Shown here: in pieces, positions 1 through 6,515 of the stretch
Numbering within the stretch: the stretch's first letter is position 1
Layout of the letters: the number at the start of each line of letters is the position of its first letter
Assembly (NCBI GenBank): GCA_030039655.1
Contig: JASHVC010000548.1
Location: 1-7,444 of the forward strand
Direction: 5' to 3'
DNA: 7,444 nucleotides
From: Xanthobacteraceae bacterium
GTDB taxonomy: Bacteria; Pseudomonadota; Alphaproteobacteria; Rhizobiales; Xanthobacteraceae
The notes under the pieces: generated by a model
The model's database searches: none
What the model saw: the letters and a program-made list of their open reading frames with translations, nothing else
Told to the model about the DNA's origin: nothing
Position numbers and translations under genes: made by a program

Positions 1-1
1 C

Positions 2-1234
2 GGCCTCGCTTGCATCGCGCCTTACGATGGCCTGGTCGACCAGTATCGCGGCTCGAACTATCACGGCGGCATCTACTGCTCGTACCGTTCGGTCTGGTAC
101 ACATCGCTGCGCGCCGACAATCAGCACCGTCTCGCTGGCCGGCATGGCCGCCCGCCGATGAAATTTGATCTGGTTGGCGAGATCATCAATCATCCGCTCG
201 ACGACGAATTCTGGCGCGAGCGCTCGCCGTATTGGCGGCTCGACGAGATCAAGTGCCCGGTCCTGTCCATCGGCCATTGGGGCAAGATGGGTCTGCACCT
301 GCGCGGCAATATTCTCGGCTACGAGGAAGTAAGGGCTCCAAAGAAGCTCGTGGTCACTGGCGCGCGCAACACGTTCGAAGCGCACCGCATGTTCGACCAG
401 ATCGAATTTCACGAAAAGGAATTGCTGCCGTTCTACGATCTCCATCTCAAAGGCGCCAACAACGGCTTCATGGACACCGAACCGGTGAAGCTGTTCGTTC
501 GCGGCGCCAATGTTTGGCGTGCGCAGGAGGAATGGCCGCCGCAGCAGACGACTCCCGTGAGCTACTACCTCCGCAAAGGTCCGTCGGGCAGCGTGACATC
601 GCTCAACGATGGCGGCCTCTCGGTCGAAAAGCCTGGAACGGACGAACCGTCAACGAGCTACACCTATCCGAACTGGGAGTGGGTCAATGGGGTTGCGGTA
701 ATCGGGCCGGACGGGCGCGTGGATCCGGTGCGACGTGTGCTTACGTTCGTGAGTCCGCCGCTTGAAGCCGATATGGAAGTGATTGGACCCATCGTGCTCA
801 AGCTTTTTGCCGCATCGACCGCGATCGATACCCAATTCATCGTCAAACTGACCGACCAGCACCCGCAGGATTCCGCCGGGCGCGCCAAAGGCGGGCAGCC
901 GGCCTACACGCTGGTATCAAAGGGCTGGCTCAAAGCTTCGCATCGGGAGAAGGACACGGCGCGCTCAACGCCACAGCGGCCGTTCTACACGCATACCAAC
1001 CCGCAACCGCTGGCCCCCGGCGAAATCTACGAGTTCGATATCGAAGTGCTACCGATTGCTTATGCGTTCAAGAAGGGTCACCGCATCCGGCTAGAGCTTG
1101 CCAACGGCGACTCGCCGGCGACCGACGGTGTGTTTTCTCACCCCTATCATCCATCGCTCATGGGTACCGATACGATCCATCACAACAGCGCGCACGCGTC
1201 GTGCCTGATCCTGCCAGTCGCGCCTGCAAAATAG
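2..1234 (+). CDS. CocE/NonD-family alpha/beta-hydrolase, 3' part (5' end outside window)
   Basis: The frame is open from base 2 to the TAG at 1232-1234 (410 codons). The ATG at 158 is internal: the 52 codons before it read on in the same protein, with a family-like stretch (APYDGLVDQYRGSNYHGGIY). Family members are usually about 550-670 residues, so the N-terminal part with the nucleophile Ser is missing from the window. What remains is the end of the hydrolase domain, then a jelly-roll C-terminal domain of the X-Pro dipeptidyl-peptidase type from about base 480. Signature stretches are LTFVSPPLEADMEVIGP, DTQFIVKLTDQHP and KKGHRIRLELANGDSP. The family cleaves acyl esters or amides and is probably cytoplasmic here; the substrate is unknown. 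Where CocE has G-W-Y-D with the catalytic Asp, this protein reads GHWGKMGLHLRGN (bases 272-310), so the usual acid is not visible. It is convergent with the GST gene. The family call is firm; the activity is not. Confidence 0.88.
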   Translation, partial: GLACIAPYDGLVDQYRGSNYHGGIYCSYRSVWYTSLRADNQHRLAGRHGRPPMKFDLVGEIINHPLDDEFWRERSPYWRLDEIKCPVLSIGHWGKMGLHLRGNILGYEEVRAPKKLVVTGARNTFEAHRMFDQIEFHEKELLPFYDLHLKGANNGFMDTEPVKLFVRGANVWRAQEEWPPQQTTPVSYYLRKGPSGSVTSLNDGGLSVEKPGTDEPSTSYTYPNWEWVNGVAVIGPDGRVDPVRRVLTFVSPPLEADMEVIGPIVLKLFAASTAIDTQFIVKLTDQHPQDSAGRAKGGQPAYTLVSKGWLKASHREKDTARSTPQRPFYTHTNPQPLAPGEIYEFDIEVLPIAYAFKKGHRIRLELANGDSPATDGVFSHPYHPSLMGTDTIHHNSAHASCLILPVAPAK

Positions 1235-1310
1235 CGTGTCCCGGATTCGCTGCAGCGTGAAGTGATGGACCATTGGGCCGGCATCTTCGTGAGATATCGC
1301 TTCCGCAAAT

Positions 1311-1444
1311 GCCCTCTCCCCTTGCGGGAGAGGGCGGCTCAGAGATTCAATAACAAGAATGGGTGAGGGGTCGAGGCTGCAATCCCTCACCCACCAGCGC
1401 GAGCTGAATGTCCTGCGCTGCCCTCTCCCGCAAGGGGAGAGGGC
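1311..1444. repeat. nested inverted repeat (REP-like) between convergent genes
   Basis: Bases 1311-1335 and 1420-1444 are exact reverse complements over 25 bp. Each arm is itself a hairpin: gccctctccc, a 5-base loop (cttgc or gcaag), then gggagagggc. Inside lies a second inverted pair, gggtgaggg (1361-1369) and ccctcaccc (1384-1392). The whole 134 bp can therefore fold as two separate 10-bp-stem hairpins or as one long stem with an inner stem. It lies 76 bp after the hydrolase stop and 27 bp after the GST stop (on the opposite strand), so a role as bidirectional terminator or 3'-end stabiliser is plausible, although there is no long T run. I recall similar gagaggg palindromes as dispersed repeats in Bradyrhizobium-like genomes. 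The rest of the 1235-1471 gap shows no gene. Confidence 0.85.
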
Positions 1445-1471
1445 AAGACCGCTGCATCACGGACGCGGTCG

Positions 1472-2176
1472 TCACGCCCGCGCGTATCGTCCGCGATTGA
1501 AGAAGCGGTCCTTCTGGTCGTCGTTCGCGGTGTCGCGGTTCGATTTGATGGCGCCGACCTTGGCGAGTGCAGCCTTCACTGCGGGGCGCTCATCGATCGC
1601 CTTGAACCAGCGTGCGAGGTTGGGATTATCCTCCCACTTCACGCCCTGAATGTCGTGATTGCGCGTCCATGGGAATGTGGCGATGTCCGCAATCGTGTAT
1701 TCGTCACCAGCGAGATACGGCACCTTGGCGAGCCGCTTTTCCATCACCTCGTAGAGCCGCTTCACTTCAGTCTGATGGCGAGACATCGAGTATGTGTGGT
1801 CCTTGTCCTTCGGTGCGAACATCTTGAAGTGTGTGAACTGGCCGAAGTTGGGGCCGATGCCCGAGGTCTGGAAGAACAGCCACTGCAGCACGTCGTATTT
1901 CTTTGCCATGTCCTTGGGCAGGAATTTGCCGGATTTCTCCGCGAGATACATGAGGATCGCGCCGGACTCGACCACCGTATAGGGCTTGCCGCCCGGCCCC
2001 TCGTTATCGACGATCGCCGGAATTTTCGAGTTGGGATTGATCTTGATGAAATCGGGACTGTATTGGTCGCCCTTCCACACGTCGATGAAATGCTCCTTGT
2101 AGGGCAGCTTCGTTTCCTCGAGCATGATGTAGATTTTCTGAACGTTCGGGCTGGTCAACGCATAAAGGTCGATCAT
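1472..2176 (-). CDS. glutathione S-transferase, Nu class-like (YfcG/YghU type)
   Basis: This is a 234-residue protein with a thioredoxin-fold N-terminal domain (about 1-87) and a helical C-terminal domain (about 92-215). Visible marks are TSPNVQK (residues 8-14), where YfcG-type enzymes have a T-x-P-N glutathione-binding loop instead of a catalytic Tyr, Ser or Cys; NPNSKIPAIVD with cis-Pro53; the glutathione-contacting ESG at 70-72; and the C-terminal hydrophobic-staple region TIADIATFPW (161-170) with Asp164. E. coli YfcG reduces disulfides such as 2-hydroxyethyl disulfide using glutathione and is cytoplasmic. The same chemistry, or detoxification, is likely here but inferred. The last 18 residues are a charged tail (ANDDQKDRFFNRGRYARA) beyond the usual ~215-residue length. 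It is not the zeta class (maleylacetoacetate isomerase), which would have an SSCS-type motif, so it is not the expected pathway partner of the fumarylacetoacetase. The start is fixed by a strong Shine-Dalgarno site at good spacing. Confidence 0.92.
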   Translation of the reverse strand: MIDLYALTSPNVQKIYIMLEETKLPYKEHFIDVWKGDQYSPDFIKINPNSKIPAIVDNEGPGGKPYTVVESGAILMYLAEKSGKFLPKDMAKKYDVLQWLFFQTSGIGPNFGQFTHFKMFAPKDKDHTYSMSRHQTEVKRLYEVMEKRLAKVPYLAGDEYTIADIATFPWTRNHDIQGVKWEDNPNLARWFKAIDERPAVKAALAKVGAIKSNRDTANDDQKDRFFNRGRYARA

Positions 2177-2183
2177 GGCAATA

Positions 2184-2191
2184 TCCTCCTT
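2184..2191 (-). promoter_or_regulatory. Shine-Dalgarno site of the GST gene
   Basis: On the minus strand the sequence reads aaggagga, then 7 bases, then the ATG at 2176. This nearly perfect anti-16S match makes the start call firm and suggests strong translation. Confidence 0.8.
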
Positions 2192-2215
2192 ATCGTGATC
2201 TTGGTGGGGAAGCGG

Positions 2216-2244
2216 AAATTATCGAGCACCAATGCCTGCGGCAA
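2216..2244 (-). promoter_or_regulatory. sigma-70-like promoter candidate for the GST gene
   Basis: On the minus strand a TTGCCG (-35, bases 2239-2244) is followed after exactly 17 bases by TAATTT (-10, bases 2216-2221). Each box matches four of six consensus bases. Transcription would start near 2209, giving a leader of about 30 bases that includes the Shine-Dalgarno site. Found by eye in an otherwise GC-rich region; no experimental support. Confidence 0.4.
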
Positions 2245-2282
2245 GGCTTGTGAGAACGCGTGAATAGGCCGGGCGATCTTGT

Positions 2283-2301
2283 GTGGCATCATCGATGCCA
2301 C
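2283..2301. promoter_or_regulatory. palindrome, candidate operator in the divergent GST/receptor region
   Basis: The arms gtggcatc (2283-2290) and gatgccac (2294-2301) are perfect 8-bp inverted repeats around a 3-base centre. The palindrome lies 62 bp upstream of the receptor start and about 39 bp upstream of the proposed -35 of the GST promoter, a fitting place for a dimeric regulator such as a GntR, LysR or IclR type. A TTGACC (2307-2312) just downstream could be a -35 for the receptor operon, but no convincing -10 follows it. A second perfect palindrome, ggccatggcc, lies at 2327-2336. No regulator gene is in the window, so the assignment is an inference. Confidence 0.35.
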
Positions 2302-2350
2302 CTAGGTTGACCCCGACGCGCCTATCGGCCATGGCCATTGCCGGAACGTG

Positions 2351-2357
2351 AAGGGAG
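2351..2357 (+). promoter_or_regulatory. Shine-Dalgarno site of the Bug receptor gene
   Basis: The run aagggag ends 6 bases before the ATG at 2364. It supports this start over a GTG at 2348, which is in another frame and gives no recognisable protein. Confidence 0.65.
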
Positions 2358-2363
2358 AACGAA

Positions 2364-3338
2364 ATGCCCTGTCGATTTCTGCGACGGTTTGCCGTTGTCT
2401 TCATCTGTGCTGCAATGGCCGCGTCGGGCACGGCGCACGCCGACGATTATCCGAACCACAGCGTTCGCTGGCTCGTCGGCTATCCACCGGGTGGATCGAC
2501 GGACATCTGCGCGCGCCTGATCGGGCAATATCTGTCCGAGCACCTCGGCCAACAATTCGTCATCGAGAACAAGCCGGGCGCGGGCAACAATCTCGCCACC
2601 GAGCTCGCTGCTCATTCGCCGCCGGACGGCTACACGGTGTTTCTGGTCAATCCCGCGAACACCATCAACGCGTCGCTCTACAAGAACCTGTCGTTCAATT
2701 TCATCCAGGACATGGCACCGGTCGGCGGCTTCATCCGTGTGCCGAACGTGATGGAAGTCAATCCTGCGGTGCCCGCGAAAACCGTCGCCGAGTTTATTGC
2801 CTACGCCAAGGCCAATCCGGGAAAGATCAACATGGCGTCGTCTGGCGTCGGCACCTCGGTGCATCTGTCGGGCGCGCTGTTCATGATGATGACGGGCGTC
2901 AATCTCGTGCACGTGCCTTATCGCGGCGCGGCCCCCGCGCTGACCGATATGTTGGGCGGCCAGGTGCAGGTGATGTTCGACAATCTGCCGTCGTCGATCG
3001 CCCACATTCAAGCGGGGCGGCTTCGGGCGCTCGCGGTGACGACAGCGACACGTGCTAAGGCGCTGCCGGACGTGCCAACCGTTGGCGAGACAGTGCCAGG
3101 CTATGAAGCCAGCGCCTTCTTTGGCATGGCGGTGCCGAAGGGCACGCCGCGCGAGATCATCGACAAACTCAACCGCACCATCAATCAGGCGCTCGCCGAC
3201 CCGGCGATGCAGACGAAACTCGCTGAACTAGGCGGAACAAATATTGCCGGCACGCCGGAGGATTTCGGCAAGATCGTCGTCGAGGAAACCGACAAGTGGG
3301 CCAAGGTGGTCAAGGCCACCGGCGCGACCGCGGAGTAA
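2364..3338 (+). CDS. Bug-family periplasmic solute receptor (TctC type) of a tripartite tricarboxylate transporter
   Basis: This is a 324-residue protein, the normal length for the family. Residues 1-26 are a Sec signal peptide: basic start (MPCRFLRR), hydrophobic core (FAVVFICAAMAASG), and cleavage after AHA, before Asp27. The mature protein begins with DDYPNHSVRWLVGYPPGGSTD, whose PPGGSTD loop (41-47) binds a ligand carboxylate in Bug proteins. It goes on with VIENKPGAGNN, the SSGVGTS stretch, VHVPYRGAAPALTDMLGGQVQVMFDNLP (the second ligand loop), and RALAVTTATRAKALPDVPTVGE, all standard Bug landmarks. It captures a small organic acid in the periplasm and normally hands it to a TctAB membrane pair. 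No TctA or TctB gene is in the window, so it may be an orphan receptor. The next gene starts 3 bp after its stop, so a sugar acid or another substrate of the dehydratase is the best guess for its ligand; this is inference. Confidence 0.95.
   Translation: MPCRFLRRFAVVFICAAMAASGTAHADDYPNHSVRWLVGYPPGGSTDICARLIGQYLSEHLGQQFVIENKPGAGNNLATELAAHSPPDGYTVFLVNPANTINASLYKNLSFNFIQDMAPVGGFIRVPNVMEVNPAVPAKTVAEFIAYAKANPGKINMASSGVGTSVHLSGALFMMMTGVNLVHVPYRGAAPALTDMLGGQVQVMFDNLPSSIAHIQAGRLRALAVTTATRAKALPDVPTVGETVPGYEASAFFGMAVPKGTPREIIDKLNRTINQALADPAMQTKLAELGGTNIAGTPEDFGKIVVEETDKWAKVVKATGATAE
3332..3335 (+). promoter_or_regulatory. weak Shine-Dalgarno site of the dehydratase inside the receptor's last codons
   Basis: GGAG ends 6 bases before the GTG start at 3342 and overlaps the 3' end of the receptor gene. 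The overlap and the 3-bp gap between stop and start suggest translational coupling of the two genes. Confidence 0.45.
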
Positions 3339-3341
3339 GGC

Positions 3342-5075
3342 GTGGCTTCGCAAAGCAAAAAGTCGTCCGAGAATCTGCGCTCCTATCGCTGGCTCGGCAA
3401 GAACGACCTGCGCTCATTCGGCCATCGCTCGCGGCTGCGCCAGTTTGGCTATGACCGCGACGACTGGGTCGGCAAGCCGGTGATCGGCATCATCAACACT
3501 TGGAGCGACATCAACGCGTGTCATGGCCATTTGCGGGCACGGGCCGAGGACGTGAAGCGCGGCGTGTATCAGGCCGGCGGTTTTCCCATCGAGCTGCCCG
3601 CCATGTCGCTCGCCGAACCGTTCGTCAAGCCGTCGACCATGCTCTACCGCAACTTCCTCGCCATGGAGTGCGAGGAGCTGCTGCGCAGCCATCCGATCGA
3701 CGGCGCGGTGCTGATGGGCGGATGCGACAAGACCACACCCGGCTTGATCATGGGCGCGATCAGCATGGGAGTGCCGGCAATTTACGTTCCGGCCGGTCCT
3801 ATGCTGCGCGGCAATTGGCGCGGCCACACGCTCGGCTCCGGCTCCGACGCCTGGAAGTATTGGGACGAAAAACGCGCAGGCCGCATCGGCGACGAAGAGT
3901 GGAACGAAATCGAGGGCGGCATTTCGCGCTCTTTCGGCACCTGCATGGTCATGGGCACGGCCGCGACCATGATGGCGATCACCGAGGCGCTGGGCTTTGC
4001 GTTGCCCGGCGCATCATCGATCCCGGCGCCTGACGCCAATCATCCGCGCATGTGCGCCGCCGCCGGCCGCCGCGCCGTCGAGATGGTGTGGGAGGATTTG
4101 ACGCCGGACAAAATCCTCACACCCGCTGCTTTCGACAACGCCATCCGCGTGCATATGGCGCTCGGCGGCTCGACCAACGCCATCATCCACGTCATAGCAC
4201 TCGCGCGCCGCGCCGGGATTGCGCTCGACATGGCCCGCTTCGACGCGATCTCGCGGCAAGTACCGGTCATCGCCAACATCACGCCATCTGGAAAATATCT
4301 GATGGAGGACTTCTTCTACGCCGGCGGCCTGCGCGCACTCATGGTGCAAATGAAAGACCTGCTCGATCTGTCGTGCATCACGGTCAACGGCCGCAACGTC
4401 GGCGAGAATATTTCGGGTGCTGGCGTGCATCTGTCTGACGTGATTCATTCGCTGACCGATCCGCTTTATCCAGAGGGCGCCACGGCGGTGCTCACCGGCA
4501 ATCTCGCGCCGCGCGGCTGCGTGATGAAGCCCGCGGCTGCAGAAAAGCGCTTCCTGCATCACCGCGGCAAGGCGCTCGCGTTCGAAAACTACGACCACAT
4601 GGCGCGCGAAGTCGATCGCGACGACCTCGATGTGACTCCCGATCATGTATTGGTGCTTAAGAATGGCGGGCCGAAAGGCGGACCCGGTATGCCCGAATGG
4701 GGCCAGCTGCCGATACCGAAGAAGCTCTTGAAGGCCGGCGTCCGCGACATGTTGCGCATCTCCGACGCGCGCATGAGCGGCACAAGCTACGGCGCCTGCA
4801 TCCTGCACGTGGCGCCGGAAAGCTTTGTCGGCGGCCCGCTCGCCTTCGTGCAGACCGGCGATGAGATCGAAGTCGATGTGGATGCGCGCCGCATCCATCT
4901 GCACGTCGCCGACGAGGAGTTAGGGCGTCGCCGCGCGGCATGGAAGCAGCCGCCGCCCAAATATCCGCGAGGCTACGGGGCCATGTTCTCCCAACACATA
5001 GGCCAAGCCGACGAAGGGTGCGATTTCGATTTTTTGGAGGGTCAGGCGCCCATCGCGGAGCCGGAGATACATTGA
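3342..5075 (+). CDS. IlvD/EDD-family sugar-acid dehydratase (pentonate/L-arabinonate dehydratase-like)
   Basis: This 577-residue protein matches the length of L-arabinonate dehydratase (about 579). The family removes water from aldonic acids to give 2-keto-3-deoxy acids, using a [2Fe-2S] cluster and Mg2+, in the cytoplasm. The three cluster cysteines are visible: Cys60 in NACHG, Cys128 in GGCDKTTP and Cys201 in SFGTCMVMGTA. Asp129 and Lys130 (the carbamylated Mg ligand of the family) follow Cys128, and the catalytic Ser479 sits in SDARMSG. GPMLRGNWRG, VKPSTMLYRN and PSGKYLMEDFFYAGGL resemble pentonate dehydratases more than dihydroxyacid dehydratase of branched-chain synthesis. The start is the GTG at 3342, 3 bp after the receptor stop. 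Exact substrate (arabinonate, xylonate, fuconate or another) cannot be read from sequence alone. No aldolase, dehydrogenase or ketoglutarate-semialdehyde gene of a complete pentose pathway is in the window. Confidence 0.94.
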   Translation: MASQSKKSSENLRSYRWLGKNDLRSFGHRSRLRQFGYDRDDWVGKPVIGIINTWSDINACHGHLRARAEDVKRGVYQAGGFPIELPAMSLAEPFVKPSTMLYRNFLAMECEELLRSHPIDGAVLMGGCDKTTPGLIMGAISMGVPAIYVPAGPMLRGNWRGHTLGSGSDAWKYWDEKRAGRIGDEEWNEIEGGISRSFGTCMVMGTAATMMAITEALGFALPGASSIPAPDANHPRMCAAAGRRAVEMVWEDLTPDKILTPAAFDNAIRVHMALGGSTNAIIHVIALARRAGIALDMARFDAISRQVPVIANITPSGKYLMEDFFYAGGLRALMVQMKDLLDLSCITVNGRNVGENISGAGVHLSDVIHSLTDPLYPEGATAVLTGNLAPRGCVMKPAAAEKRFLHHRGKALAFENYDHMAREVDRDDLDVTPDHVLVLKNGGPKGGPGMPEWGQLPIPKKLLKAGVRDMLRISDARMSGTSYGACILHVAPESFVGGPLAFVQTGDEIEVDVDARRIHLHVADEELGRRRAAWKQPPPKYPRGYGAMFSQHIGQADEGCDFDFLEGQAPIAEPEIH

Positions 5076-5079
5076 ACTC

Positions 5080-5104
5080 CCTCTCCCCGCGCGGCGGTGA
5101 GAGG
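5080..5104. terminator. terminator-like hairpin between convergent dehydratase and fahA
   Basis: Arms cctctc (5080-5085) and gagagg (5099-5104) pair. After one mismatch the stem continues as ccgc (5087-5090) with gcgg (5094-5097) around a 3-base loop. It fills most of the 35-bp gap between two convergent genes, so it could serve both directions. There is no T run on either strand. Its outer arms resemble those of the larger repeat at 1311-1444. Confidence 0.5.
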
Positions 5105-5110
5105 TGGTGT

Positions 5111-6418
5111 TCATCCCGCCGGCAGCACCACCGCGCGGCATTCGCCGAAGCCGACGGGGACGTGGCCGGGCTTGGTGCAGAAGCCGCGGAAAATGATTTC
5201 GTCGTTGTCTTCGATGAAACCGCGTTGCTCGCCGCTCGGCAGCGCGATCGGCTCGCGTCCGCGCGCGGTGAGTTCGAGCAGGCTGCCCCAGCTGGATTTC
5301 TCCGGACCCGAGACCGTACCGGAACCGAACAGATCGCCGATGGAGAGATTGCAGCCGTTGCTGGTGTGGTGCGCGACCATCTGCGCCACGGTCCAGTACA
5401 TCAGCGCGAACGACGTCTGGGTGACGCGATGAGGTGCAGTGCCGGCGCGGCGCATCATCTCGGTTGCGATGTAGGCTTCAAGCGTAATGTCTAGTCCGCC
5501 ATTGGCGCGATCGTCCGCATCGTCAAGGTGGGGAAGGGGAGGCGGATCGCCCTGCGGGCGCGTGAACGCCGCGGTGCGGAACGGTGCCAGCGCCTCGGCG
5601 GTCACGACCCAGGGCGAAACACTGGTGGCGAAATTCTTTCCCAGGAACGGACCGAGCGGCTGATATTCCCACGCCTGCACATCACGCGCCGACCAGTCGT
5701 TGAGCAAACAGAAGCCGAAAATGTGCTCCGCGGCCTTGCCAACGGGGACGGGATCGCCGAGTTCGGACGGCATGCCGATATACATCCCGAGTTCAAGCTC
5801 GAAATCGAGATTGCGCGAGGGACCGTAGGTCGGCGCAGGATCGTTCGGGCCCTTGCGCTGGCCGCGCGGGCGCTTGAATGGCACGCCGCTCGGGATGATC
5901 GACGAGGTTCGGCTGTGGTAGGCGACCGGCACGTATTTGTAGTTCGGCATCAGCGGATTGTCGGGCCGAAACATGCGTCCCGCGTTGGTGGCGTGGAAGA
6001 TCGAGGCAAAGAAATCGGTGAAATCGGGGATGACCGCGGGCAGGCCGACCTCCGCCTGCGCCATGGGCGTGAGATGCTGGCGCAGGCTCCGGTCGCCGTG
6101 ATCGGCGCTCAAGGCGCGCGACAGTGCAAGGCGGATCGCCGACCAGGCTTGTGGCCCGAGCGCCATGAGATGATTGAGCCGCGGCGCCGCGCACACGTGC
6201 GCCGCTTCCGCGGCGATGCCGTCGAACGAATAGCCTGCCGCCGCCACATCAAGGATTTGGTCGCCGATCGCCACGCCCACGCGCGGCGGCAATCCAGGCC
6301 CTGGGCGAAAGACGCCGAAGGGTAGATTCTGAATCGGGAAGTCGGTGCCCGGCGCGTTGGCGCTGTCGACAAAACTTCGGCGCGTGGGATCGTGGGTTTC
6401 GTTGAGAGGAGTTGCCAT
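5111..6418 (-). CDS. fahA: fumarylacetoacetase (fumarylacetoacetate hydrolase)
   Basis: This 435-residue protein has the length of full FAH. The N-terminal SH3-like domain (about 1-125) carries the hallmark ANAPGTDFPIQNLPFGVFR (21-39). The catalytic domain follows with TDFFASIFHATNAG (Asp135 metal ligand, His142 general base), DFELELG (metal ligands Glu207 and Glu209) and NDWSARDVQAWE (Asp241, Gln248), then GPFLGKNF with Lys261. Spacing matches mouse FAH D126, H133, E199, E201, D233, Q240 and K253. The enzyme splits fumarylacetoacetate into fumarate and acetoacetate, the last step of tyrosine/homogentisate breakdown, in the cytoplasm. No homogentisate dioxygenase or zeta-class isomerase is visible nearby, which is unusual. 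A role on another 2,4-diketo acid is possible, but the motifs favour true FAH. The ATG at 6418 is the only usable start: an in-frame TGA lies three codons upstream. There is no clear Shine-Dalgarno; a repeat hairpin ends 8 bases before the ATG. Confidence 0.95.
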   Translation of the reverse strand: MATPLNETHDPTRRSFVDSANAPGTDFPIQNLPFGVFRPGPGLPPRVGVAIGDQILDVAAAGYSFDGIAAEAAHVCAAPRLNHLMALGPQAWSAIRLALSRALSADHGDRSLRQHLTPMAQAEVGLPAVIPDFTDFFASIFHATNAGRMFRPDNPLMPNYKYVPVAYHSRTSSIIPSGVPFKRPRGQRKGPNDPAPTYGPSRNLDFELELGMYIGMPSELGDPVPVGKAAEHIFGFCLLNDWSARDVQAWEYQPLGPFLGKNFATSVSPWVVTAEALAPFRTAAFTRPQGDPPPLPHLDDADDRANGGLDITLEAYIATEMMRRAGTAPHRVTQTSFALMYWTVAQMVAHHTSNGCNLSIGDLFGSGTVSGPEKSSWGSLLELTARGREPIALPSGEQRGFIEDNDEIIFRGFCTKPGHVPVGFGECRAVVLPAG

Positions 6419-6426
6419 TTTCCGTC

Positions 6427-6449
6427 ATTGCCGGACTTGATCCGGCAAT
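6427..6449. repeat. short palindromic intergenic repeat just upstream of fahA
   Basis: Perfect 9-bp arms attgccgga (6427-6435) and tccggcaat (6441-6449) surround a 5-base loop. I recall this type of sequence (tccggcaatgac) as a widespread palindromic repeat in Bradyrhizobium-like genomes; spurious translations such as DCRIKSGNDG and WIAGSSPAMT come from it, and both occur here in minus-strand frames. It falls in the leader of the fahA mRNA if transcription starts upstream. Confidence 0.75.
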
Positions 6450-6515
6450 CCATGCTGAAGCGTCGAATTTCCAAGAGCGTTGCCGCAGGACCGCTGCAAG
6501 CGCATGCTCGCAATG

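Noticed and set aside
158..160. ATG as start of the hydrolase
   Set aside because: The frame continues upstream to the window edge with family-like sequence, so this Met is internal.
1236..1282. possible degraded copy of another dispersed repeat (gtcccgga...cgctgcagcgtgaagtgatg)
   Set aside because: It reminds me of repeats in Bradyrhizobium-like genomes, but the resemblance rests on memory and there is no second copy in the window to compare.
1472..2176. GST as maleylacetoacetate isomerase partner of fumarylacetoacetase
   Set aside because: It has the T-x-P-N loop of Nu-class enzymes and not the SSCS-type motif of zeta-class isomerases.
1655..2263. 202-codon plus-strand reading frame
   Set aside because: It lies antisense to the GST gene, whose motifs and ribosome binding site are clear, and its translation shows no family features.
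2322..3011. 229-codon minus-strand reading frame rich in Arg and His
   Set aside because: It is a shadow of the receptor gene, caused by high GC at third codon positions.
4014..4904. 296-codon minus-strand reading frame
   Set aside because: It is antisense to the dehydratase, with low-complexity Arg/His/Ala composition and no recognisable motif.
3342..5075. dehydratase as IlvD of branched-chain amino acid synthesis
   Set aside because: Length and motif wording (VKPSTMLYRN, GPMLRGNWRG, PSGKYLMEDFFYAGGL) follow the pentonate dehydratases, and no branched-chain genes are nearby.
5528..6325. 265-codon plus-strand reading frame
   Set aside because: It is antisense to fahA, which is supported by all catalytic motifs; the frame has an Arg-rich shadow composition.
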